This document shows positions 8,382 to 16,863 of a DNA stretch of 34,359 bases, in pieces. Below the pieces are notes generated by a model that ran no database searches, was not told the origin of the DNA, and saw only the letters and a list, made by a program, of their open reading frames with translations. Position 1 is the stretch's first letter, and every line of letters starts with the position of its first letter. This DNA is from Candidatus Accumulibacter phosphatis (GTDB lineage: Bacteria > Pseudomonadota > Gammaproteobacteria > Burkholderiales > Rhodocyclaceae), in the NCBI RefSeq assembly GCF_012939955.1, contig NZ_SPMY01000056.1:1-34359 (forward strand), in the 5' to 3' direction. Position numbers and translations under genes: made by a program.

Positions 8382-9557
8382 ATGTACGTCTGCTCGCCTT
8401 TACCCCCCACCGGTGCCGCCAGACTTGCCTGTCTGGGGTTCGCGGCAATCCTGCTGGCTGCCTGCGGCAAGGAAGCGGAGGTTGCTGCGCCGCCGGCAGC
8501 AGCCGTTGCCGCCGCGCCCGGCGCCACCGACGCCGAGAAGGTACTCAACGTCTACAACTGGTCGGACTACATCGCCTCGGAGACGGTCAAGAACTTCGAA
8601 GCCAGGTACGGGATCAAGGTCAATTACGACGTCTTCGATGCCAACGAGGTGGTCGAGACCAAGCTTCTGGCGGGCAATACCGGTTACGACCTGGTGATGC
8701 CTTCGGCGCAGTTCATGGAACGTCAGATCAAGGCCGGCGTGTTCCAGAAACTGGACAAAGCCCTGTTGACGAATCTCGGCAACATGGATCCATCGATCAT
8801 GCAGCGCGTCGCCTTGCACGACCCAAACAATGCGCATGCCATTCCCTATATGTGGGGAACCGACGGCATCGGCTACAACGTCGACCAGATCAAACAGATC
8901 ATGCCCGATGCGCCACTGGACTCCTGGGCGCTGGTGCTTGATCCGAAATACGCCGCCAAATTCAAGGATTGCGGCATCTCGATCCTCGATGCCGCCTCCG
9001 ATATCCGCAGCATCGTCCTGATCTACCTCGGCAAGGATCCCAACAGCCAGGACCCCGAGGATCTGAAGCTGGTCGAAGAGCAACTGATGAAGATCCGACC
9101 GTATGTGCGCAAGATCAATTCATCGCAATACATCGAGGATCTGGCCAACGGTGAGCTGTGCATTGCGGTCGGCTACAGTGGCGACGTGCTGCAAGCGCGC
9201 GATCGCGCCAGGGAGGCGGGCAAAGGGGTGAAGGTAGCCTATTCCTTGCCCAAGGAGGGCAGCATCATCTGGTTCGACATGATGGTGATTCCCGCCGACG
9301 CCAAGCATCCCCGCAATGCGCATCTGTTCATCGACTACCTGATGCAGCCGCAGGTGGCCGCCAACAACTCCAATGCGGTGCACTATCCGAACGGCAATCT
9401 TGCTTCGGAGCAGTTCATCAATCCCGAGGTCAAGAACGATCCCAGCGTTTTCCCCAGCGCCGAGGTGAAAGCCAAGCTGTCGCCTGAACTGGCGGTGGGC
9501 GACGACTACAACCGACTGTTAACCCGCAGCTGGACGCGCTTCCAGACAGGCCAGTGA
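8382..9557 (+). CDS. potF: Polyamine ABC transporter substrate-binding lipoprotein
   Basis: The 391-residue protein is the binding component of a spermidine/putrescine importer. The start at ATG 8382 follows AGGAG. A lipoprotein signal peptide ends in the lipobox LAAC (Cys28), so it is probably tethered to a membrane rather than free in the periplasm like E. coli PotF. The mature part begins LNVYNWSDYIASETVKNFE, the classic PotD/PotF opening, and contains YDLVMPSAQFM, MWGTDGIGYN, GYSGDVLQARDRA and WFDMMVIPADA, all typical of the PotF group. It is the first gene of potFGHI. The 143-bp gap to potG holds a palindromic repeat that could tune the ratio of binding protein to permease. PotF-type motifs favour putrescine, but the ligand is inferred. 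Confidence 0.94.
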   Translation: MYVCSPLPPTGAARLACLGFAAILLAACGKEAEVAAPPAAAVAAAPGATDAEKVLNVYNWSDYIASETVKNFEARYGIKVNYDVFDANEVVETKLLAGNTGYDLVMPSAQFMERQIKAGVFQKLDKALLTNLGNMDPSIMQRVALHDPNNAHAIPYMWGTDGIGYNVDQIKQIMPDAPLDSWALVLDPKYAAKFKDCGISILDAASDIRSIVLIYLGKDPNSQDPEDLKLVEEQLMKIRPYVRKINSSQYIEDLANGELCIAVGYSGDVLQARDRAREAGKGVKVAYSLPKEGSIIWFDMMVIPADAKHPRNAHLFIDYLMQPQVAANNSNAVHYPNGNLASEQFINPEVKNDPSVFPSAEVKAKLSPELAVGDDYNRLLTRSWTRFQTGQ

Positions 9558-9567
9558 TGGCAGTCAA

Positions 9568-9652
9568 TATGAAAGTCGCGTACGCGACTCACGAAACTCC
9601 CGTCTCCCCTTGCGGGAGAAGGGTCAGGGGAAGGGGGACGATCATGACCGTT
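9568..9652 (-). repeat. Palindromic repeat family, copy A (M3-M2 and part of M1)
   Basis: In reverse orientation this copy carries M3 (palindrome AGTCGCGTACGCGACT, 9574-9589), M2 (CTCCCCTTGCGGGAG region, about 9597-9624) and one arm of M1 (ATCATGACCGTT, 9641-9652). It sits 10 bp after the potF stop, inside the pot operon. The same modules recur in order at 12805-12927 and at the right edge of the window. Confidence 0.9.
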
Positions 9653-9700
9653 TGCCTCCTTCATGGTCGCCTTCCCGGGACATTTCAAGCGGGTAGCTGA

Positions 9701-10846
9701 ATGGCTTCGTCAGCACCGGCCCCCACCCACCCAACTCGCCCGTGGAACGATCCCGCAGTCGAGCCTTACATCCGTATCGAGCGGGTAAGCAAACGCTTCT
9801 CCGGCTTTGTCGCCGTCGATGATGTCTCACTGAATATCTATCGCAGCGAACTGTTTTGCCTGCTCGGCGGCTCCGGTTGCGGCAAGACGACGCTGCTGCG
9901 CATGCTGGCCGGATTCGAGGAACCCAGCAGCGGCAAGATCTACATCGACGGCCTGGACATGAGCGGCATCCCGCCCTACGCACGTCCGGTCAACATGATG
10001 TTCCAGTCCTACGCCCTCTTCCCGCACATGAGCGTCGACCAAAACGTCGGCTTCGGTCTGCGGATGGAGCACCGTTCGCGCTCCGAGATTGCCGAGCGCG
10101 TGGCGCAAATGCTGAAACTGGTGCGTCTTTCCGAGTTTGGCAAACGCAAGCCGGACCAGTTGTCTGGCGGCCAGCGGCAGCGAGTCGCGCTGGCCCGGGC
10201 GCTGATCAAGCAACCCAAACTGCTGTTGCTCGACGAACCCCTGGGCGCACTCGACAAGAAGCTGCGCGAGCATACCCAGTTCGAACTGGTGAACTTGCAG
10301 GAAGAACTGGGGGTGACCTTTGTGGTTGTCACCCACGACCAGGAAGAGGCGATGACTCTCTCCTCACGCATCGGGGTCATGGACCACGGCCGGATCGTGC
10401 AGGTGGGAACACCGCAGGAGATTTACGAGTCGCCGGGTAACCGCTTCGTTGCCGAATTCGTCGGCTCGGTGAACCTCTTCGCAGGCCAAGTGACCGCCAG
10501 CGAGTCCGGCGCCCTCCATATCCGCTGTGCAGAGTTCGAACGACCAGTGGAGGTGGCCAGCGCCCCCCTTTCAGCGCCGCCAAACAGGCTCTGGGTGGCG
10601 ATTCGCCCAGAAAGAATCCAGATCTCCTTGCAGCCGCAGAAAGCCGCAGCCAACTGGACGCGCGGAGTAGTGAAGGAGATCGCCTATCTGGGGGATCTGT
10701 CGGTGATGTTGATTCGGCTGGAGTCCGGCAAGACCGTCCGCGTCACCCGCCCCAACGTCTGGCGTAACGACGAAGAGAGCATTACCTGGAATCAAGAGGT
10801 CTACTTGCATTGGCACGCCAGCAGCCCGCTGATCGTCAGCGAATGA
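9701..10846 (+). CDS. potG: Polyamine ABC transporter ATP-binding protein
   Basis: The 381-residue ATPase powers import through PotH/PotI at the cytoplasmic face. All ABC motifs are intact: Walker A GGSGCGKTT (56-64), Q-loop FQSYALFPH (101-109), signature LSGGQRQRVALARAL (154-168), Walker B LLLLDEP (174-180) and switch His in VVVTHDQEEA. A C-terminal TOBE-type domain (about 290-370, with LWVAIRPERIQI) fits the PotA/PotG branch. The N-terminal 20 residues are Pro/Thr-rich and may be partly untranslated, but no better start is seen. Its stop overlaps the potH start (ATGA at 10843-10846), so the two are translationally coupled. Confidence 0.94.
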   Translation: MASSAPAPTHPTRPWNDPAVEPYIRIERVSKRFSGFVAVDDVSLNIYRSELFCLLGGSGCGKTTLLRMLAGFEEPSSGKIYIDGLDMSGIPPYARPVNMMFQSYALFPHMSVDQNVGFGLRMEHRSRSEIAERVAQMLKLVRLSEFGKRKPDQLSGGQRQRVALARALIKQPKLLLLDEPLGALDKKLREHTQFELVNLQEELGVTFVVVTHDQEEAMTLSSRIGVMDHGRIVQVGTPQEIYESPGNRFVAEFVGSVNLFAGQVTASESGALHIRCAEFERPVEVASAPLSAPPNRLWVAIRPERIQISLQPQKAAANWTRGVVKEIAYLGDLSVMLIRLESGKTVRVTRPNVWRNDEESITWNQEVYLHWHASSPLIVSE

Positions 10847-11868
10847 AACCCGAAATGCAGCCAGGCCTGGGCGCTCCACCTTTGGCCGAACGATTCGCAG
10901 TCGGCAGCCGCCGCCTGCTCGATGCCATCGGCAAACTACCGCCCTGCCGCCGGACACAAATTCTCCTCATACGCAGGGGAATCAGCGCTCGCACTGCAGT
11001 CATTGCCGTGCCCTACCTGTGGCTCTTGCTGTTCTTTGTCGTCCCCTTCGTGATCGTGCTGAAGATTTCCTTTTCGGAAACGCAAATCGCGATGCCGCCT
11101 TACCAGCCCTTGCTCGAATGGGCAGGCGAGCGGCTCGCCGATATCCGCTTGAACCTCAATCCCGGCAATTTCCTGTACCTCTTCGCAGACAGCCTGTATC
11201 TACGCGCTTTCGTCAATTCGCTGCAGGTAGCCGCTGTATCGACCGTGGCTGCGCTATTGATCGGCTATCCGCTAGCCTACGCCATCGCCCGCAGCGCTCC
11301 TCGCTGGCGCGGCATTCTGCTGATGCTGGTGATTCTGCCCTTCTGGACATCCTTCCTGCTGCGCGTCTACGCCTGGATCGGCCTCCTGAAAAACAACGGC
11401 CTGCTCAACAACTTCCTGATCTGGCTGGGCGTCATCGACCAGCCGATCGTCATGCTGCAGACCGATTTCGCGACCTACCTCGGCATTGTCTACTGCTACC
11501 TGCCGTTCATGGTCATGCCGCTGTACGCCAACCTCGAAAAGATGGACCTGACCCTGCTCGAAGCCGCAGAAGACCTCGGCTGCCGCCCGTTACGTGCCTT
11601 TGCCAGCATCACCCTGCCCTTGTCCCTGCCCGGTATCGTTGCCGGCTGCATGCTGGTCTTCATCCCCGCCGTTGGCGAGTACGTCATTCCCGCCTTGCTC
11701 GGACCATCGGACTCGCTGATGATCGGCAAGGTGCTATGGACGGAGTTCTTCAACAACCGCGACTGGCCGGTAGCCAGCGCGGTAGCCATCGTCCTGCTCC
11801 TCATCCTGGTCGCACCAATCATGTATTTCCAACGCGTGCAGGGACGCGAAAGCGCCGCACGTTCATGA
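10843..11868 (+). CDS. potH: Polyamine ABC transporter permease, PotB/PotH type
   Basis: The 341-residue inner-membrane subunit has six predicted membrane segments. It carries the binding-protein-dependent permease EAA loop (LLEAAEDLGCRPLRAFASI), which docks onto PotG. The PotB/PotH-specific segment WTSFLLRVYAWIGLLKNNG is also present. The start ATG 10843 overlaps the potG stop. The first 50 residues are hydrophilic, longer than in E. coli PotH. The end overlaps the potI start (ATGA at 11865-11868). Confidence 0.93.
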   Translation: MKPEMQPGLGAPPLAERFAVGSRRLLDAIGKLPPCRRTQILLIRRGISARTAVIAVPYLWLLLFFVVPFVIVLKISFSETQIAMPPYQPLLEWAGERLADIRLNLNPGNFLYLFADSLYLRAFVNSLQVAAVSTVAALLIGYPLAYAIARSAPRWRGILLMLVILPFWTSFLLRVYAWIGLLKNNGLLNNFLIWLGVIDQPIVMLQTDFATYLGIVYCYLPFMVMPLYANLEKMDLTLLEAAEDLGCRPLRAFASITLPLSLPGIVAGCMLVFIPAVGEYVIPALLGPSDSLMIGKVLWTEFFNNRDWPVASAVAIVLLLILVAPIMYFQRVQGRESAARS

Positions 11869-12710
11869 GACGCAAAGCCTCCCTGGTCAGGCTTTCCTAC
11901 CTGGTGCTTGGCTTTGCCTTCCTGTATATCCCGATCCTGTCGCTGATTTTCTACTCCTTCAACAAGTCGCGCCTGGTTACCGTCTGGGGGGGATTTTCGA
12001 CCGAATGGTACGGCCGCCTGTTCGAGAACACGCAGCTTCTCGATGCAGCATGGCTGTCGCTGCGCGTCGCGGCGGTGACTGCCACCGGCGCCACCATCCT
12101 CGGCACCCTGGCCGGCCTGGCGCTGGCCCGCTTTGGCCGCTTCCGCGGACGCACGCCGTTCACCGGCATGATCACCGCCCCACTGGTCATGCCCGAAGTG
12201 ATCACCGGCTTGTCGCTACTACTGCTGTTCGTGGCCAGCGAACACGCTTTTGGCTGGCCCGAAGGCCGCGGTGTCAGCACCATCACCATCGCCCACATGA
12301 CGCTGACTCTGTCCTACGTGGCAGTGATCGTGCAATCGCGCCTGTCCTCGCTCGATGTTTCGCTGGAAGAAGCCGCCATGGATCTGGGCGCGCGACCGGC
12401 AAAAGTATTTCTGCTGATAACCCTGCCGATCATCTCGCCGGCCCTGATCTCGGGTTGGCTGCTGGCATTCACCATTTCGCTCGACGACCTGGTGATCGCC
12501 AGTTTCGTCTCCGGTCCCGGCTCGAGCACCTTGCCGATGGTCATCTTCTCGAAAGTGCGCCTGGGCGTTAGCCCGGACATCAACGCCCTGGCGACGATCA
12601 TGGTTTCGCTGGTCACACTTGGCGTGCTCATCGCCGGATTCGTGACCCTGCGCCGAGACCGCGCGCGTCAGCGTGACCTACAAATGGCGCTTGGCTCGGC
12701 GGCTTCTTGA
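11865..12710 (+). CDS. potI: Polyamine ABC transporter permease, PotC/PotI type
   Basis: The 281-residue second membrane subunit begins with a hydrophobic segment and the PotC/PotI signature YIPILSLIFYSFNKSRL. The EAA loop is SLEEAAMDLGARPAKVFLLI, and FTISLDDLVIASFVSGPGS near residue 200 is the usual PotC/PotI motif. It is coupled to potH by ATGA overlap and completes the importer. A copy of the palindromic repeat family starts 95 bp after its stop and may end the operon transcript. Confidence 0.93.
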   Translation: MRRKASLVRLSYLVLGFAFLYIPILSLIFYSFNKSRLVTVWGGFSTEWYGRLFENTQLLDAAWLSLRVAAVTATGATILGTLAGLALARFGRFRGRTPFTGMITAPLVMPEVITGLSLLLLFVASEHAFGWPEGRGVSTITIAHMTLTLSYVAVIVQSRLSSLDVSLEEAAMDLGARPAKVFLLITLPIISPALISGWLLAFTISLDDLVIASFVSGPGSSTLPMVIFSKVRLGVSPDINALATIMVSLVTLGVLIAGFVTLRRDRARQRDLQMALGSAAS

Positions 12711-12804
12711 GAGGGATGGTCGAAGCTGGCAGCTTTGTCATCAGTGCATTGGCAAGCGTTCACCGGCGCGGCGGCAGCCCGGGCAGCCCGGCAAGAATCT
12801 TCCC

Positions 12805-12927
12805 TAACGGTCGTGACACGTGGAGACACCCCAAATCATGAAAGTCATGCCCGTTTCCCTCTTCTCCTGGCCCTTCTCGCGCAAGGGGAGAAGGGAGGTT
12901 CGTGAGTCGCGTACGCGACTTTCACGG
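12805..12927 (+). repeat. Palindromic repeat family, copy B (complete M1-M2-M3)
   Basis: M1 runs from TAACGGTCGTGAC (12805) to GTCATGCCCGTT. M2 is a CCCTTCTC...GGGGAGAAGGG hairpin at 12871-12895. M3 is GTGAGTCGCG-TA-CGCGACTTTCAC at 12902-12925. It lies between potI and the convergent Cache gene. This is the clearest full unit, about 120 bp, and is the reference for the other copies. Confidence 0.9.
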
Positions 12928-12959
12928 TAAGCCACCGTCACGCTCGGCCGCCAAAACGC

Positions 12960-13514
12960 TCAGAGCGCCTGATACCTGGACGGATCGGACATTTTTTCGA
13001 GTACCGCGTCCAATTCCTTGATCGTCATTGTTTCATCATAGGTACCGGCGCTTACCTGAATGCCACTGGTGAACGAAATATCCGCGGCCAGAGCATAGGA
13101 AATTTTCCGGGAGAGCGCGCCCGCCCCGGGCTTCGACCACGCATACTCGACCCAGCCGCCATGGGGTTGCGTGCCGGCCTTGCAGAGATCCTTGAAGATG
13201 TACTTGCCGGCGTTATCAGTAATCTGCATGATCGGCTTGCCCACCAGATCGGGCCGCATCGGGTGCGCAATCATCTTGTCCTGCCGACAGTCGTAGACGA
13301 AGACATAACTATCCTTCCACACCCAGCTGCCGTCCCTGTTGCTGAACTCCGCGTAGCCGGAAGTTCCTTTGCTGTGCAGAAAGCTCGCCGCTGCCCGCAC
13401 TTTGCTGATTGCTTCTTCGGCCGTGGCAGTGCCGCTTTCTGCAGCCATCACTACGCGACCAATGCCACAGGCAACCAGGACCGCCATCCATCCAATTGTC
13501 TTTCCAGCTTTCAT
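12960..13514 (-). CDS. Secreted single-Cache-domain protein
   Basis: The 184-residue protein starts at ATG 13512-13514, preceded by AGAGG; an upstream in-frame ATG at 13532 has no ribosome binding site. A signal peptide (about residues 1-23, ending VVMA-AE) precedes a Cache (sCache_2) domain. Visible parts are AEEAISKVRAAASFLHSKG, DSYVFVYDCRQDKMIAHPM, RPDLVGKPIMQITDNAGKYI and GGWVEYAWSKPG. There is no transmembrane or signalling domain, so it is a stand-alone periplasmic ligand-binding protein. A paralogue, frameshifted, is at 1591-2041. It lies 85 bp downstream of satP on the same strand, which may hint at an organic-acid ligand; that is inference. Confidence 0.88.
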   Translation of the reverse strand: MKAGKTIGWMAVLVACGIGRVVMAAESGTATAEEAISKVRAAASFLHSKGTSGYAEFSNRDGSWVWKDSYVFVYDCRQDKMIAHPMRPDLVGKPIMQITDNAGKYIFKDLCKAGTQPHGGWVEYAWSKPGAGALSRKISYALAADISFTSGIQVSAGTYDETMTIKELDAVLEKMSDPSRYQAL

Positions 13515-13599
13515 AGCCTCTTGCTCCCTCATCTGTGTTGCTCATGTTTGCGGCTGTGGGCTGAGCGAATTCTTTTGCCAGACCGACGCCGCACAGGTT

Positions 13600-14163
13600 T
13601 CAGTTGATCCAGGGCTTGCCCACCGGCAGGATATCCCGGCCAAAGACGTCCGCATAGATAATGTGCGCCATGATGTACCATGCCATCGCTGCCGTCGCCA
13701 TCAGCTCATAGCCGGCAATTACAGTCAGGGCCGGATAGCCGAAGTGCGCGAGATCGAGCAGAATGAAGCCGATCAAGAGGAGCGTGAAGGTCAGTGCCAG
13801 GGCGCCGTGTATGCGCATCGAGCCGACCCACAGGATCGCGGTGAACGCCGTCCAGGCGACGAGAAACCAGCCAATGTCGGTCTTGCTCGAAGTGTAGATG
13901 TCGTAGTGGTTGCCGATCAGAAGCAAGGTCAGGGAAAGCCAGAAACAACCGTAGGCCGTGAACGCGCAATAGCCGAAATTATTCCCGGTTTTCATCTCCT
14001 GCAGGCCGGCGATCATTTGCGCCAGGCCGCCGAAAATGAGTCCTAACCAGATCACCGGACCCAGGCCCATCCAGCCAACGTTGTGAAACTGCAAGATCAT
14101 TGTTGTCAAACCAAAACCCGCCAGACCGACAACCGCGGGATTTCCCAGCTTCTGCTCCGCCAT
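13600..14163 (-). CDS. satP: Acetate/succinate permease, GPR1/FUN34/YaaH (SatP) family
   Basis: The 187-residue protein has six predicted membrane segments and opens with NPAVVGLAGFGLTTM, a variant of the family signature NPAPLGL. It continues with GAFTAYG-like CAFTAYGCFWLSL, the second hallmark. Members take up acetate and other short monocarboxylates by proton symport or as channels in the inner membrane. The start at ATG 14161-14163 follows GGGGAGTAAGGT. Only 23 bp upstream is a terminator-like hairpin on the same strand, so the gene is either read through from the selenoneine operon or controlled by attenuation. The substrate is inferred from the family. Confidence 0.9.
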   Translation of the reverse strand: MAEQKLGNPAVVGLAGFGLTTMILQFHNVGWMGLGPVIWLGLIFGGLAQMIAGLQEMKTGNNFGYCAFTAYGCFWLSLTLLLIGNHYDIYTSSKTDIGWFLVAWTAFTAILWVGSMRIHGALALTFTLLLIGFILLDLAHFGYPALTVIAGYELMATAAMAWYIMAHIIYADVFGRDILPVGKPWIN

Positions 14164-14186
14164 ACCTTACTCCCCGGAAAAGACAT

Positions 14187-14218
14187 AAAAAAGCGGTCGG
14201 GGTAGCCACCCCACCGCT
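14187..14218 (-). terminator. Intrinsic terminator or attenuator just before satP
   Basis: On the minus strand, AGCGGTGGGGT and ACCCC-G-ACCGCT form a stem with a 4-base loop and one bulge, followed directly by TTTTTT. It would end transcription arriving from senC (stop at 14563). Because it is only 23 bp before the satP start, a separate satP promoter would have to lie upstream of it or overlap it, making it a candidate attenuator. Confidence 0.75.
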
Positions 14219-14562
14219 CGCTATAACAAGCTTCATCGTGCCATGCGTATTGAAGAAAATCTCCTCTCTAGACACGGCGCCGGAGCGGGATTATAACCGC
14301 TCGCCATGGCCGCACAAGAGCCATGAACTGCCCTTCTCGTTATGCTTGATGCATTGTAAATGCAGGCCAATCCAGGAATCAGAGATTTTCCGTCGTGATC
14401 CGCTATTGCGAACAGCATCTGCCGAATGACGTATTGCCAAACCGATAGTTTCCGGAAGAAAATCAAAGGAAAGCAGAAGGATGAGCAGCAGCCCGAACGC
14501 TTGTAAAAAGTGAACGAATCGCTCACCCAATAAAAAGCCGCGGCCCCCCACCCACGCCAGCG
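14219..14562. other. Intergenic region between senC and satP
   Basis: No gene is supported; overlapping ORFs of about 100 codons on both strands lack any domain. The stretch is AT-richer than the surroundings, as expected for a promoter region or transcript leader, but I could not assign clear -35 and -10 boxes. Confidence 0.4.
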
Positions 14563-16848
14563 CTACAATTTCAACCGTATCGGCGCGAGATCGTCTGCGG
14601 CCGGCAGAACCCGCCCTATGCACACCGCTTTCTGGTAGCCCAGCGAGCGCAATGCCGCAATACAGGCACTGGCCCGCTCTGCCGGCACGCTGGCCAACAG
14701 CCCCCCCGCGGTTTGTGGATCGAAGAGCAGGGCATAGTTCGGATGACTGCGCGCCTGCTCCGGATCACGCAGAGCGCGGCGCAGGCGCACGTTCGCCGCT
14801 TGCAGCGAACTGAGGATGCCCGCGGCGCTGGTTTCGGCGGCACCATCGAGAACCGGCAAGGCAAGCAGATCGATCTCGGCATCGACGCCCGAGGCGCGCG
14901 TCATCTCCACCAGGTGACCAAGCAGACCAAAACCGGTGAGGTCGGTACACGCCGTCGCCGCATGCTCACGCAGGCAGCTGGCAGCGAGCTGGCTGGACTG
15001 ATCCATGGAGAGCAGGGCTGCGTCGATCCAGCGCCCTTTCGCCTGCAGGCGCGCATGCGCGGCGAAGAGGGTACCGGTGCCGATCGGCTTGCTCAGAATC
15101 AGCTGGTCACCAGGGCGCATGCCGCTTTTGCACATCACGCCCGCCAGGCTTTCGTCGATCAGCCCGTTGATGGCGAAACCGAGCGCCAGTTCGCGGCCCT
15201 CGCCGCTGTGCCCGCCGACCAGGGCGCAACCGGCTTCATTGAGTACCTCGATAGCACCAGACATCATCTGGAACAGCGTCTCCTCGACCTTGCTCTCGAG
15301 GCCCGGCGGCACGGTGGCGATCGCCGTCGCCGACTGCGCTTCGGCGCCCATGGCGAAGATGTCGCCGAGCGCGTGGTTGGCGGCGATACGGCCGAATTGC
15401 CAGGGATCGTCGATGAAAGCGCGGAAGAAATCGACCGTGTGGACCATCGCCTTGCCCGGCGGCACACGCACGACAGCCGCGTCATCGGGAGCATGCAAGC
15501 CGATCAGCACGTCGTCGCGCTCGAGCGGGTGTACCGCCGCCAAGGCTCGCGACAGCACCGTCGCGCCGACTTTGGCCCCGCAACCGCCGCAGCGCATGGC
15601 AATCGCCGAGATGGCTTGCGTCGATTCGGCCGCGTCGAGCGGGACGGCGCCATGGCCTCGTTCCGGCTTGGTCATCGCCACGACTGGCGCTGGCAGATCG
15701 TTGAACCGGGCCATGAAGCGCCGATCGATCCAGTCCTTCCAGCGCCATACCCAGGTGCCCGCCGTATGCAGCGCGCCGCGCGAAGCGACGGCGTAGCGGT
15801 CGCCGGTACTTATCAAGGCCAGCCAGCGCGCTTGCGGATGGTAAGCACGCAGCGGCTGCTCGAGCACCGAGCGGCGCAGGTTGTCGGCCAGCGGTCGACC
15901 CTGGCGAACGGCAAAAACACCGGCTTTCTCCAGAGGCTGATCGACCATCGCTGCGCAATCGCCGGCCGCGAAGATGAGCGGGTCGCTCACCGTCTGCAGA
16001 CTGTCGTGCACCTGGATGAAGCCGCTGCCGTCGAGCGCCAGGCCGGTATCGCGTAACCACGGCGCACCACCGGCCTGCGTCACCCAGACGATCTCGTCAG
16101 CCGCCAGCATCTCGCCACGGGCGGTGCGCAAATGCCCGCTGCCGACGGCGCGAACTTCGGCGTCGCAGTGGACGACGACCGCGCGCTCGACGAGCACCTG
16201 CTCGAAAGCGCGCCGCACCCGCGCATTGTGCGTTGGCAGAATCTCGCGCGCGGCGGAAAAAAGATGGAAGCGCAGTTCGTCGGGGTCGCGCCCGAGCAGG
16301 CGGAGTTCCTTGCGCAGGCGATATTGCATGGCCAGCGTCAGCTCGACGCCACCGGCACCGGCGCCAACAACAGCGATGGTCGTCACCCCGGCGTGCTGGC
16401 GAACACGTTCCAGCAAAGCCAGCCAGCGCTCGTTGAAACGGCGAATGGGCTTGACCGGAATGGCGTGCTCGGCGGCGCCCTCGACCTGGCTAACCGCCGG
16501 CATCGAGCCGATGTTGATCGACAGCCGGTCGTAGGCCAGCGGCGGACGATGCGCGCAAAGCAGCTTGCGCTGCTCGCGATCGAGGCCAAGCACCTGCTCA
16601 CGGAAATAGCGTGCGCCGGCAAACTCGGCCAGGCGGCGCAAATCGATGTGCACTTCGTCGTACCTGTAGTGCCCGGCGATGTAGCCCGGCAGCATTCCCG
16701 AATAGGGGGTATGCGTATCGCTGCAGATCACCGTCAGGCGAACGCCGGGCAGCGGGCACATGGCAAAACGCCTGAGCACCACGACGTGGCTGTGGCCACC
16801 GCCGACAAGGACGATATCTCTGAGGGCTGTTTGTTCGCCAGCATGCAT
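14563..16848 (-). CDS. senC: Selenophosphate synthetase fused to an FAD/NAD(P) oxidoreductase
   Basis: The 761-residue protein has two halves. Residues 1 to about 380 form an NDH-2/SQR-like flavoprotein: the first dinucleotide fold has VGGGHSH (15-21), the second VGAGAGGVEL (161-170), and the FAD site has FAAGDCA (293-299). Residues about 410-761 are a full SelD: MRCGGCGAKVG carries Cys420, Cys423 and Lys426, corresponding to the Cys-x-x-Lys active site, followed by DPWQFGRIAANHALGDIFAMG, GGHSGEGREL and FDPQTAGGLLAS. SelD makes selenophosphate from selenide and ATP. The N-terminal half may reduce a selenium species to feed it; that is inference. The stop of senB is 15 bp upstream, so the two form one operon, and in this context the gene fits senC of selenoneine synthesis. 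It could also serve selenocysteine or selenouridine pathways. Confidence 0.92.
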   Translation of the reverse strand: MHAGEQTALRDIVLVGGGHSHVVVLRRFAMCPLPGVRLTVICSDTHTPYSGMLPGYIAGHYRYDEVHIDLRRLAEFAGARYFREQVLGLDREQRKLLCAHRPPLAYDRLSINIGSMPAVSQVEGAAEHAIPVKPIRRFNERWLALLERVRQHAGVTTIAVVGAGAGGVELTLAMQYRLRKELRLLGRDPDELRFHLFSAAREILPTHNARVRRAFEQVLVERAVVVHCDAEVRAVGSGHLRTARGEMLAADEIVWVTQAGGAPWLRDTGLALDGSGFIQVHDSLQTVSDPLIFAAGDCAAMVDQPLEKAGVFAVRQGRPLADNLRRSVLEQPLRAYHPQARWLALISTGDRYAVASRGALHTAGTWVWRWKDWIDRRFMARFNDLPAPVVAMTKPERGHGAVPLDAAESTQAISAIAMRCGGCGAKVGATVLSRALAAVHPLERDDVLIGLHAPDDAAVVRVPPGKAMVHTVDFFRAFIDDPWQFGRIAANHALGDIFAMGAEAQSATAIATVPPGLESKVEETLFQMMSGAIEVLNEAGCALVGGHSGEGRELALGFAINGLIDESLAGVMCKSGMRPGDQLILSKPIGTGTLFAAHARLQAKGRWIDAALLSMDQSSQLAASCLREHAATACTDLTGFGLLGHLVEMTRASGVDAEIDLLALPVLDGAAETSAAGILSSLQAANVRLRRALRDPEQARSHPNYALLFDPQTAGGLLASVPAERASACIAALRSLGYQKAVCIGRVLPAADDLAPIRLKL

Positions 16849-16863
16849 CCCGCGGACTCCGTT

